The notes below the pieces were generated by a model, which worked only from the letters and a program-made list of their open reading frames with translations, was not told where the DNA came from and searched no databases. The translations under genes and the position numbers were made by a program. From an uncultured Bacteroidales bacterium (GTDB lineage: Bacteria; Bacteroidota; Bacteroidia; Bacteroidales; UBA932): 64,000 nucleotides of DNA. Where the stretch lies: contig CAKVDS010000005.1 in NCBI GenBank assembly GCA_934726455.1, positions 1 through 64,000 of the forward strand, given 5' to 3'. Positions 23,929 to 37,583 of this stretch are shown piece after piece. Each line of letters starts with the position of its first letter. Position 1 is the stretch's first letter.

Positions 23929-25041
23929 ATGAAAAAGTTTATATACAGCACTTTGGCACTTTTCGCCAGTCTCTGCGCCGTCTCATGCACGCAGAGCAAA
24001 GAGCTCGCCACTTATGACCCGGACAAGGTCGTCGCGCCGACGCTTGGCAATGTCAGCGGCATCAACCTCTCTGCCGACGGGGCTGACGTGACCATAGAAT
24101 TCGGCAAGGCCGATTTCGGACTGTCCGCCTCCGACACCTACACTCTCTACGCCTCATCATCCGAGTCTTTCGACAAGGTGGAAAAAGTAGGGGCGACCAT
24201 AGCTGACGGAAAGATCACCATCAAACAGTCAGCGCTCAACAGCCTCATCCTCAACCTTGAAGGACAGCCAGGAGAGTCATTCACCCTCTACCTGAGGCTC
24301 TCAGGCTTCATGACCAACGACAAGAACTCGGCGATTGAAAAAACCGTGTCGTATTCCAACATCGTCTCTGCCGCGTTCGTACCTTACAACCAGAACGTTC
24401 TCGACAAGGATGCCTACGAACACATCTGGGTGCAGGGCTCATACTGCGGCTGGTCGCATGACAAGAGCCAGTTCCTGTACAACTACAGCAAGGACGGCGT
24501 GAAATACACCGGAGTGATCGACTTCGGCAGCAAGGCCTCGGAGGGCATCAAGTTCACCGGAGTCGGCTCATGGGACGACGCCACCAACTGGGGCTCGGCC
24601 GACAGCGGCGAAGAGGCTGAAGCCGGCACGATACAGCTCGTCACCGGCAGCGGTTCCAAGAACATAGTCTGCTACAGCAAGCGCTTCTACATGTTCTCAT
24701 TCGACCGCAAGACGCTCGTGCTCACCAAGGAGTGGAGCGCCAACAGCATCGGCATCGTGGGCACCATCAACGGATGGGGAAGTTCCCCGGACATAGAGAT
24801 GAACTACAACAAGGACTACGTCCGCTTCTGGGCCGACCTTGAAACGACCCAGGACGAGGAAGTCAAGCTCCGCGCCGATTCAGCCTGGGCCCTCAACTGG
24901 GGCGTGGACGGCAAGGAAGGAGGCGACAACATAAAGCTCGCCCCTGGCAAGTACCGTGTCTACCTCGATATCAACAAGGGAACTCTGGAGTTCAACGAGA
25001 AGATGTTCGGCAAAGAAGAACCGACAGCCGACAGCAAATAA
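23929..25041 (+). CDS. susE: SusE-like surface glycan-binding lipoprotein
   Basis: The 370-residue product has a lipoprotein signal (CAVSC) and an N-terminal SusE domain (APTLGNVSGINLSADGADVTIEF), then beta-sandwich starch-binding modules around HIWVQGSYCGW and IGIVGTINGWGSSPDIEMN. SusE proteins hold starch at the surface next to SusCD. Only one such gene is present here, with no separate SusF. A strong hairpin follows, so transcription beyond this point is probably reduced or restarted. Confidence 0.85.
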   Translation: MKKFIYSTLALFASLCAVSCTQSKELATYDPDKVVAPTLGNVSGINLSADGADVTIEFGKADFGLSASDTYTLYASSSESFDKVEKVGATIADGKITIKQSALNSLILNLEGQPGESFTLYLRLSGFMTNDKNSAIEKTVSYSNIVSAAFVPYNQNVLDKDAYEHIWVQGSYCGWSHDKSQFLYNYSKDGVKYTGVIDFGSKASEGIKFTGVGSWDDATNWGSADSGEEAEAGTIQLVTGSGSKNIVCYSKRFYMFSFDRKTLVLTKEWSANSIGIVGTINGWGSSPDIEMNYNKDYVRFWADLETTQDEEVKLRADSAWALNWGVDGKEGGDNIKLAPGKYRVYLDINKGTLEFNEKMFGKEEPTADSK

Positions 25042-25055
25042 TTTTCTTTTATTCG

Positions 25056-25097
25056 GATGCGTCCGGGCCGATAACCCGGATGCATCTGATTTTATTA
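25056..25097 (+). terminator. Intrinsic terminator after susE
   Basis: A 12 bp stem pairs 25056-25067 (GATGCGTCCGGG) with 25075-25086 (CCCGGATGCATC), with one G-U pair and a 7-base loop, followed by TGATTTTATT. It divides the binding and transport genes from the enzyme genes of the locus. Confidence 0.75.
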
Positions 25098-25103
25098 TCT
25101 TTA
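25096..25103 (+). promoter_or_regulatory. -7-like element 4 bases before the amylase ATG
   Basis: TATCTTTA is one base from TAnnTTTG and ends 4 bases before the ATG at 25108. If used, transcription would begin at or near the start codon and give a leaderless message. Confidence 0.4.
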
Positions 25104-25107
25104 CACC

Positions 25108-26748
25108 ATGATAAGATTCCGTTTTCCCCTTGCTCTGCTGCTTGCGCTCTCTCTTGTATTCGCCGGCTGCGACAAGAAAGGCACAGCTCCCGTGGAGCCG
25201 CCCGCACCGCAGATTCCGGACAGGACCGGAGAGTCCGGCATCAGCTACCAGATCCTCGTCTACTCTTTTGCGGACAGCGATTCTGACGGCTGCGGAGACT
25301 TCAAGGGCATAGAGCAGAGGCTCGACTACCTCAAGCAGATGGGAGTGCAGGCCCTGTGGCTCTCGCCCATCCACAAATCGGCATCTTATCACGGATATGA
25401 TGTGCTCGACTACTCGAGCATCGACCCTGATTTCGGAAGCGAGGAGGATTTCAAATCCCTGCTGGACGCGGCCCACGCCAAAGGAATCAAGATCTACTTA
25501 GACTATGTGCTCAACCACAATTCCAGAGACCACCAGTGGTTTCTTGACGCCAAATCAAGCCCTGACAGCAAGTACCGGGACTGGTACATATTCTCCGACA
25601 GCCCGCAGGAAGACATCAGGGACGGAAAGATAGCCATGATCTCCACAGAGGGGGCCGCAGGCTATGACTCCGGGCAGTGGTTCCCCACCGGGACAGGCTC
25701 CACCATGTACCACTCGCACTTCTGGACAGACTGGTTCGCCGACCTCAACTACGGCCCCGCCTCCAGTTGCGAGGAATCCGGGCCTTTCAAGGCCGTATGC
25801 GAGTCCGCCGACAAATGGATCCGGCTCGGCGTGGACGGATTCCGTCTGGATGCCGTCAAGCACATCTACCACAACGCCCGCTCGGACGAGAATCCGACAT
25901 TTCTCAAGAAATTCTACGACCGCTGCAACGCAACCTACAAGGCCTCGGGCGGCAGCGGCGACTTCTACATGGTAGGGGAACATTTCAGCGCCGCCTCCGA
26001 AGTGGCCCCATACTACAAGGGCCTGCCAGCCTTTTTTGAATTCAGTTTCTGGTGGACTCTCAAAGACGCCATCAACGGCGGACGAGGCAGTTCTTTCGTG
26101 GCTGACATACAGGGATTCACCTCACAATACGCCAAATACAGACCCGATTATATCGAGGCCACCAAACTCTCCAATCACGATGAGGACAGGGCAGGCAACG
26201 ACCTCGGCAGAGACCGCAGCAAGATGAAGCTCGCCGGCGCGGTGCTGCTCACCTCGGGAGGACAGCCGTACATCTATCAAGGCGAGGAACTCGGCTACTG
26301 GGGAAGCAAGTCAGGCGGAGACGAATTTGTGCGTACCCCGATAATGTGGACCGCAGACGGCTCGGGACTCGCATCCGCAAGACTGGCGGGCAAAATTGAC
26401 AAATCAATGCTGACAGCCGGCATGTCAGTTGAAAGCCAAGCCTCCGACCAGACCTCCGTACTCTCCCTCTACCGCAAATTCGGAGAACTCCGTGACCGCT
26501 ACAAAGCCCTGGCTAAAGGCAGCTTCGAATACTGTCCGGCCGCAGCGGCAAACCCTTCCGCAGCGGCATGGTACCGCGAATACGACGGGCAGCGCATCCT
26601 CGTGGTACACAACTTCGGCCCCGGCCTTGTCAATATCACTTTCTCCTCAGACAAACTTGACAACATGATCGGCTCCAACGGCAGCGCTTCCGTCAAAGGG
26701 AAAAAGCTCAGTCTCGGAGCATATTCCTCAGCCCTGTTCCTGCAATGA
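25108..26748 (+). CDS. SusG-like GH13 alpha-amylase lipoprotein
   Basis: The 546-residue product has a lipoprotein signal (FAGC, Cys21), and a GH13 barrel starting at ISYQILVYSFADSDSDGCGD. The catalytic residues are visible: nucleophile Asp in GFRLDAVKH (about residue 249), acid/base Glu in MVGEHF (about 291) and the third Asp in LSNHDEDR (about 357). It should cut starch at the cell surface or in the periplasm. The next gene starts at its stop codon (ATGA overlap) or 18 bases later, depending on which start is used. Confidence 0.92.
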   Translation: MIRFRFPLALLLALSLVFAGCDKKGTAPVEPPAPQIPDRTGESGISYQILVYSFADSDSDGCGDFKGIEQRLDYLKQMGVQALWLSPIHKSASYHGYDVLDYSSIDPDFGSEEDFKSLLDAAHAKGIKIYLDYVLNHNSRDHQWFLDAKSSPDSKYRDWYIFSDSPQEDIRDGKIAMISTEGAAGYDSGQWFPTGTGSTMYHSHFWTDWFADLNYGPASSCEESGPFKAVCESADKWIRLGVDGFRLDAVKHIYHNARSDENPTFLKKFYDRCNATYKASGGSGDFYMVGEHFSAASEVAPYYKGLPAFFEFSFWWTLKDAINGGRGSSFVADIQGFTSQYAKYRPDYIEATKLSNHDEDRAGNDLGRDRSKMKLAGAVLLTSGGQPYIYQGEELGYWGSKSGGDEFVRTPIMWTADGSGLASARLAGKIDKSMLTAGMSVESQASDQTSVLSLYRKFGELRDRYKALAKGSFEYCPAAAANPSAAAWYREYDGQRILVVHNFGPGLVNITFSSDKLDNMIGSNGSASVKGKKLSLGAYSSALFLQ

Positions 26749-26765
26749 CAATAAACACCAAAACA

Positions 26766-31921
<5,156 letters not shown>

Positions 31922-31924
<3 letters not shown>

Positions 31925-31929
31925 ATTTG
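31922..31929 (+). promoter_or_regulatory. Possible internal promoter before malQ
   Basis: TAAATTTG matches the -7 consensus and starts on the stop codon of the GH97 gene, 17 bases before the malQ ATG at 31947. I did not find a clear -33 element in the coding region upstream. Confidence 0.35.
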
Positions 31930-31946
31930 AACCTATTTTAAAGATT

Positions 31947-33833
31947 ATGCAGGTCACCTTCAAAATCAAATACTGGACAGAGTGGGGAGACAGCCTCACG
32001 CTTATCCTCGGAGAAGAAAAATTTCCCATGGAATGGGGCGACGGTGCCATCTGGCATGTCACTGTCAAGCATTGCACAGCCGCCATGCTCAAGGACTACA
32101 GCTACGTCGTCATGCGCTCCGGACTCATCTGGCGCACGGAATGGAAACACCACCGCGCCAAACTCGCCAAGGAAATAGACGACAGCTGGATCGACTGCCC
32201 TATCCCGGGATGTCCGTTCCCGAGGGAGCATCAGGCCAAGCTGTTCGACCGGCCCGGCTTCCGCGGAGCCGGCACTGCCATGCCGGTGTTCTCCCTGCGA
32301 AGCGAGGACGACTTCGGCATCGGCGAATTCCGAGACCTGCACAAACTCATAGACTGGGCTGCGGCCACCGGCCAGTGCATCCTCCAGCTCCTGCCGGTAA
32401 ACGACACGACCCGCAAAGGCGGATGGGAAGACTCCTACCCCTACAGCCCGGTGTCGTCATTTGCCCTGAACCCGATGTACATGCACCTGCAAAGTCTCGG
32501 AATCAAGGAGAATGCTGAATTCAAAAGACAGCAGGCCGCGCTGAACACCCTGCCGGAAATCGACTACCCGAGGGTCTTCGAAGCCAAGATGAAATACATC
32601 CGCAAAGCCTTCGAGGCACGCGGAGAGAAAGACATGCAGACCCCCTCTTTCAAGGCTTTCTGCAAAGAAAACGAATCATGGCTTCCGGAATACGCGAAGT
32701 TCTGCGCCATGAGGGATTCCCTTGAAGAAGAATACTACTGCTGGATGCAGTGGCATCTTGACAAGCAGTTCTACGCCGAAGCCAGATATGCGCGCAGCAA
32801 GGGCATCGCCCTCAAGGGAGACCTCCCGATAGGAGTCAGTGCCGACAGCGCGGAAGCATACTGGCATCCTGAACTCTTCAACCTTGACTCCACAGCCGGA
32901 GCACCGCCTGACTACTTCAGCCGCGACGGGCAGAACTGGGGTTTCCCGACATACAACTGGGACGAGATGGCAAAGGACGACTATGCCTGGTGGAAATCCC
33001 GCCTGCGCAAGATGGCAAGATATTTCGATGCTTTCCGTATAGACCACATTCTCGGGTTCTTCAGGATATGGGAAATACCGGCAGACAAGAAAAGCGGCCT
33101 CTACGGACACTTCAACCCGGCGCTGCCGTACACGCTTGAAGAAATCCACGCCATGCACCTCCCTATTGAAGGCCTCTTCCACGAAGATCCGCGCAATCCA
33201 GGAAAATACCAGCCGCTCATCAATCCGGCCTCGCAGGGACTGCCGCAGTGGCAGCAGGAGAAGTTCGGCGCCCTGTACAACGACTTCTTCTTCCACCGCA
33301 ATGATGATTTCTGGCGCCGCAACGCAGAAAAGAAACTGCCGGAACTGCTCAGTGCTACCGGCATGCTCGCCTGCGGAGAAGACCTCGGAATGGTACCGTC
33401 ATGCGTACCCGGAGTGATGGCTCACGAGAGAATACTGTCCCTTAAGATGCGCGGCATGGAAAACGAAGGCGAATGGGGACATCTGAGCGTCTGCGCCACC
33501 TCCAGCCACGACATGGAGACCCTGCGCATGCAGTGCAGCACCGATCCGCAACCATGGGAAGTGCGCAACATGCTATGGGAATTTCTGAACTCTCCGTCCA
33601 TGCTGGCCATCTTCCCTCTTCAGGACTGGCTCGCGCTCGACGGAAGGCTCCGCCGTCCGGACAGGAACGAAGAGAGAATCAACGAACCGGCAGATCCGCA
33701 CCACCACTGGCGCTTCCGCCTGCATCTGGACATCGACACTCTACTGCGCGAAGCCTCCTCGCTCAACGCCACCATCTGCGGCCTCATCAAGGACAGCAAC
33801 CGGTATATATCAGTTATGACTGCTTCCTGCTGA
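31947..33833 (+). CDS. malQ: 4-alpha-glucanotransferase (GH77)
   Basis: The 628-residue protein begins with a single CBM20-like domain (about residues 1-90, FKIKYWTEWGDSLTLILG), followed by the GH77 barrel. Catalytic residues are visible: Asp in FRIDHILGFFRIWEIP, Glu in CGEDLGMVP and Asp in TSSHDMETLRM. It has no signal peptide and works in the cytoplasm, rearranging maltodextrins brought in by the MFS transporter. Many Bacteroidales homologues are longer with two N-terminal CBM20 domains; this one is compact. The ATG at 31947 is chosen because the longer frame from 31890 lies in the GH97 gene. Its 3' end overlaps dnaE by 20 bases. Confidence 0.92.
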   Translation: MQVTFKIKYWTEWGDSLTLILGEEKFPMEWGDGAIWHVTVKHCTAAMLKDYSYVVMRSGLIWRTEWKHHRAKLAKEIDDSWIDCPIPGCPFPREHQAKLFDRPGFRGAGTAMPVFSLRSEDDFGIGEFRDLHKLIDWAAATGQCILQLLPVNDTTRKGGWEDSYPYSPVSSFALNPMYMHLQSLGIKENAEFKRQQAALNTLPEIDYPRVFEAKMKYIRKAFEARGEKDMQTPSFKAFCKENESWLPEYAKFCAMRDSLEEEYYCWMQWHLDKQFYAEARYARSKGIALKGDLPIGVSADSAEAYWHPELFNLDSTAGAPPDYFSRDGQNWGFPTYNWDEMAKDDYAWWKSRLRKMARYFDAFRIDHILGFFRIWEIPADKKSGLYGHFNPALPYTLEEIHAMHLPIEGLFHEDPRNPGKYQPLINPASQGLPQWQQEKFGALYNDFFFHRNDDFWRRNAEKKLPELLSATGMLACGEDLGMVPSCVPGVMAHERILSLKMRGMENEGEWGHLSVCATSSHDMETLRMQCSTDPQPWEVRNMLWEFLNSPSMLAIFPLQDWLALDGRLRRPDRNEERINEPADPHHHWRFRLHLDIDTLLREASSLNATICGLIKDSNRYISVMTASC

Positions 33834-36800
33834 AACTGTAGTTTATCTGCAGTTTGTTGACAGCATCGATGAGAGGCTGGCGGACACTGACGGAGAACTT
33901 CTTGGAGCGGAAGTCAATCTTGTATCCGCTTGTGTTGTCCGTGAGATTGATGATGAGAGGAATCTTGCCCTTGGATTCCTTAAGCACCTTGACAAGATGC
34001 TTGCGGAAATCCTGACTGAGCCGGGAGGAATCAATATGCAGGACGAACTCTGAGACCATGTCCTCGCTGACATTGCCAAGAAGCGTCACGTTCTTGAATT
34101 TGAATGTGTACGGAGATGTCTTGCCGGCAGCCCGTTCCTCCGGCTTGATGAAATATCTCTCTTCCACGGCGCCTTCTATAAACAACTGGGTATGCGGCTG
34201 CATGAACGGCATGAACGCCTGATAGTCCTTGCCGAAGAGGGCAAATTCATAATTGCCGTCAAAATCTTCCATTGTCACCCTTGCGCCGGGAGAACCACTC
34301 TTGGTAGTGACAGTCTTCATGTCAGTCACAATGCCCGCAAGGTATACGCGTCTCGTCTTGTGCTGAGACTCGCATTCATCTATCACTGAATCCAGCTGCG
34401 AGAGTTGACAACTGGTAAAATTCTCTATCTCAAAGCGATACCGGTCCAGAGGATGGGCAGAAAGATACATGCCGACATACTCCTTTTCTTTCTGCAGGAC
34501 AGACAGTATGTCCTCCTCCCCCACAAACACGGGAGCTTCAGGACGCACCGGCTTGAGTTCCTCGATATCCCCGAAAAGGGAGGAAGCGCTGTCCATCTCA
34601 TCGTTGCGGTAGAGAGTCGCATAGCGCATCAGCTCGTCTATGAAGAACTCTCCGCTCTTGCCTGTCTGGAAATACTGAGAACGTTTCAGGCCAAAAGAAT
34701 CCATGGCCCCGGCATATACAAGAGTCTCAAGCGAACGCCTGTTGAGCACGGCGGACATCCTCTCCACAAAATCGTACAAGTCGACAAACAGCCCGTTTGC
34801 TTCCCTTTCTTTGATGATGGCTTCGACCACGTTGTCTCCGAAACCCTTGAGCCCGCTCAGGCCGAAACGGACATCACCCTGCTTATTTACGGAAAACTGT
34901 GCCTCGGACTCATTTACATCAGGGCTGAGCACCTTGATTCCGCTCTTGCGGCAGTCGGCCATGATCTCCTTCATCTCCTCCATGTTGGCCGTGTTCTGGG
35001 TGAGGTTGGAGGCCTGGAATTCAGACGGATAGTGCGCCTTGAGCCATGCTGTCTGATAACTTACCCAGGCGTAGCAGGTGGCGTGCGACTTGTTGAACGC
35101 GTATTTGGCGAACGCTTCCCAGTCTTTCCAGATCTTCTCCAGAGTCTGCTGAGGATAGCCTTTGGCCAGTGCACCGTCCATGAAAGACGCCTTGAGCGAA
35201 TCGAGCACGTCCTTCTTTTTCTTTCCCATCGCCTTGCGGAGCTTGTCAGCCTTGCCTTTGGAGAAGCCGGCGAGCTTCTGCGACAGGCGCATCACCTGCT
35301 CCTGATAGACCGTGACGCCGTAGGTTTCCTTGAGATACTCCTCCATATCGGGGAGGTCATAGGTGATCTTGGACGGGTCGTTCTTGCCGGCCACGAAATT
35401 AGGGATATAATCCATAGGCCCTGGACGATAGAGGGCGTTCATGGCGATAAGGTCCTCGAAGCGCTCCGGATGCAGTTTGATGAGCCACTCCTTCATGCCA
35501 CCGGATTCGAACTGGAATATGCTCTTGGTGTCACCCCGCGAATAGAGGTCAAACACGGCCGGATCGTCTATCGGTATCTTCTCTATGTCTATCTCGTCTC
35601 CGAATCTCTTCTTGACAAGAGCGAGACAGCGGTCTATGATGGAGAGGGTCTTGAGGCCGAGGAAGTCCATCTTGAGCATGCCCACGTCCTCGATCTTCGT
35701 GCCCTCGTACTGGCTCACCCATACTTCCTGCCCCGTGGCCTTGTCGGTGCCCATCGTGATCGGGATGTAATCCGTGAGGTTGCCGCGGCCTATGATCATC
35801 GCGCAGGCGTGGATGCCCGTCTGGCGGATACATCCTTCCAGCTGTAGGGCATAGTTGAGCACTTCCTTGACCAGAGGATCGCCGTTCTCGTACTCGTTCT
35901 TGAGTTCCTTGATATATTTTACGCTGTTGGCCAGCGTTGGCTTGTACTCCTTGTCTTCCCCGTTCTCCTTGACCACTATCGGCTTGTCGGGGATCATCTT
36001 CGTGAGGCGGTTGGACTCCGGAAGCGGCAGATTTGAGATACGGGCCACATCCTTGACCGCAAGCTTGGCGGCCAGGGTGCCGAATGTGATGACATGGGAT
36101 ATGTGGTCGGCTCCGTAGTGCTCCTGGACATACTGGATCACCCGGTAGCGCCCGGCATCATCAAAGTCCACATCGATATCCGGCATGGAGATTCGCTCCG
36201 GATTGAGGAAACGCTCGAAGAGAAGGTCGTACCGGATAGGGTCAAGGTTGGTGATATGAAGACAATAAGCCACACATGAACCGGCGGCGGATCCTCTCCC
36301 CGGCCCCACCGACACGCCGTTGCGCCGTCCCCAGTTGATAAAGTCCTGGACAATGAGGAAATAGTCCGGGAATCCCATATAGGAGATGGTCATCAGCTCG
36401 AAATGGATGCGGTCGCTCTGCTCCTTTGTGAGAGTCTCCCCGTAGCGCTCGCGCGCACCCTCGTACGTCAGATGGCACAAAAACGCCACAGAACGGCAGA
36501 ATTCGTCGCCTCTGTAGTTGCGGCTGACCTCATTGCCGTCGTGATCCTTGACGACCTCGTATTTGCCGTTTTCTATGATGTCGGCGTATTTCTCAAAATA
36601 GAAGTCGATATTGTCAAGGAAGCTCTGCTCGATCTGGAACTTCGGCAGCACGTGCCCCCGGTCGATGGCATAGTTCTCCACCTTGTCCAGGATCTCCATA
36701 GTGTTGGCAAGCGCCTCGGGATGGTCCGGGAAGAGCGCGGACATCTCCTCCTCGCTCTTGAGGTATTCCTGCTGCGTGTAGCGCAGTCTCTTAGGGTCGT

Positions 36801-37518
36801 CTATTGAAGCATTGGTGGTAAGGCATATCAGCCTGTCATGTGCCGGGCCGTCCTCCTTGCGCACGAAGTGCACGTCGTTGGTGGCCACGACCTTGACACC
36901 ATGCTTTTCAGCAAGAGCAAAGATCTGCCCGCAATACTCCTTCTGGCGCTCATACAGGTCAAGTGACATCCCCGGAACTTCGGTCTTGTGAAGCATCACC
37001 TCAAGATAATAATCCTCCCCGAAGACCTTCTTGTGCCATTCGATGGCCTTGTCCACCCCTTCGGCATCGCCGGCAAGTATTCCACGCGGTATCTCCCCCG
37101 CCATGCAGGCTGAGCAGCAGATCAGCCCCTCGTGGTACTTCTCCACCACATCATGGCTCACTCTCGGCTTGTAATACATGCCCTCGATATGTCCGGTGGA
37201 GACGATCTTCATCAGATTGCGGTAGCCGTCGTAGTTCTTGGCCAGAAGTATGAGGTGATAATACTTGCGATGCTCGTTGTCCTTGAGGTGGTGATCGTAG
37301 TGCTGCGTCACATAGATCTCGCAACCTATGATCGGCTTGACTGAAGGGAACTTCGCCGCCACGTCTTTGAAGTCCTTGACACCGTACATGTTGCCGTGGT
37401 CCGTTATGGCAAGGCCGGGCATGCCAAGCTCCTCGGCACGGGTGAACAGTTTCTTTATATCACTCATCCCGTCAAGGATGGAGTATTGTGTATGGACATG
37501 CAGGTGTACGAAAGACAT
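33814..37518 (-). CDS. dnaE: DNA polymerase III alpha subunit
   Basis: The 1234-residue protein has an N-terminal PHP domain (HLHVHTQYSILDGMSD, ITDHGNMYG), the polymerase core with PDIDVDFDD metal-binding aspartates, the RQTGIHACAMIIG and GPMDYIPNF blocks, a helix-hairpin-helix region and an OB-fold near the C-terminus (RRVYLAGIVTDMKT). Length and order are normal. It is the replicative polymerase. The ATG at 37518 lies only 4 bases from a perfect -7 box, which suggests a leaderless message. The 3' end overlaps the convergent malQ. Confidence 0.97.
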   Translation of the reverse strand: MSFVHLHVHTQYSILDGMSDIKKLFTRAEELGMPGLAITDHGNMYGVKDFKDVAAKFPSVKPIIGCEIYVTQHYDHHLKDNEHRKYYHLILLAKNYDGYRNLMKIVSTGHIEGMYYKPRVSHDVVEKYHEGLICCSACMAGEIPRGILAGDAEGVDKAIEWHKKVFGEDYYLEVMLHKTEVPGMSLDLYERQKEYCGQIFALAEKHGVKVVATNDVHFVRKEDGPAHDRLICLTTNASIDDPKRLRYTQQEYLKSEEEMSALFPDHPEALANTMEILDKVENYAIDRGHVLPKFQIEQSFLDNIDFYFEKYADIIENGKYEVVKDHDGNEVSRNYRGDEFCRSVAFLCHLTYEGARERYGETLTKEQSDRIHFELMTISYMGFPDYFLIVQDFINWGRRNGVSVGPGRGSAAGSCVAYCLHITNLDPIRYDLLFERFLNPERISMPDIDVDFDDAGRYRVIQYVQEHYGADHISHVITFGTLAAKLAVKDVARISNLPLPESNRLTKMIPDKPIVVKENGEDKEYKPTLANSVKYIKELKNEYENGDPLVKEVLNYALQLEGCIRQTGIHACAMIIGRGNLTDYIPITMGTDKATGQEVWVSQYEGTKIEDVGMLKMDFLGLKTLSIIDRCLALVKKRFGDEIDIEKIPIDDPAVFDLYSRGDTKSIFQFESGGMKEWLIKLHPERFEDLIAMNALYRPGPMDYIPNFVAGKNDPSKITYDLPDMEEYLKETYGVTVYQEQVMRLSQKLAGFSKGKADKLRKAMGKKKKDVLDSLKASFMDGALAKGYPQQTLEKIWKDWEAFAKYAFNKSHATCYAWVSYQTAWLKAHYPSEFQASNLTQNTANMEEMKEIMADCRKSGIKVLSPDVNESEAQFSVNKQGDVRFGLSGLKGFGDNVVEAIIKEREANGLFVDLYDFVERMSAVLNRRSLETLVYAGAMDSFGLKRSQYFQTGKSGEFFIDELMRYATLYRNDEMDSASSLFGDIEELKPVRPEAPVFVGEEDILSVLQKEKEYVGMYLSAHPLDRYRFEIENFTSCQLSQLDSVIDECESQHKTRRVYLAGIVTDMKTVTTKSGSPGARVTMEDFDGNYEFALFGKDYQAFMPFMQPHTQLFIEGAVEERYFIKPEERAAGKTSPYTFKFKNVTLLGNVSEDMVSEFVLHIDSSRLSQDFRKHLVKVLKESKGKIPLIINLTDNTSGYKIDFRSKKFSVSVRQPLIDAVNKLQINYSFSRKQS

Positions 37519-37522
37519 GGCA

Positions 37523-37530
37523 CAAATATA
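37523..37530 (-). promoter_or_regulatory. -7 promoter element 4 bases from the dnaE start
   Basis: Read on the minus strand, TATATTTG is a perfect TAnnTTTG box followed by TGCC and the ATG of dnaE. Transcription should begin at or next to the start codon. It directly follows the terminator of the secDF gene. Confidence 0.55.
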
Positions 37531-37567
37531 CGCAAAACGTCCGACCTTTGAAGAGGCCGGACGCTTT
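37531..37567 (-). terminator. Intrinsic terminator after secDF
   Basis: On the minus strand a 9 bp stem pairs CGTCCGGCC (37563-37555) with GGTCGGACG (37546-37538) with one G-U pair and an 8-base loop, followed by TTTTG. It insulates dnaE from secDF. Confidence 0.7.
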
Positions 37568-37583
37568 TGATATTCGGAAAAAT

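Noticed and set aside
34405..35847. 480-codon open frame antisense to dnaE
   Set aside because: No family features, low-complexity composition, and it lies wholly opposite conserved dnaE motifs.
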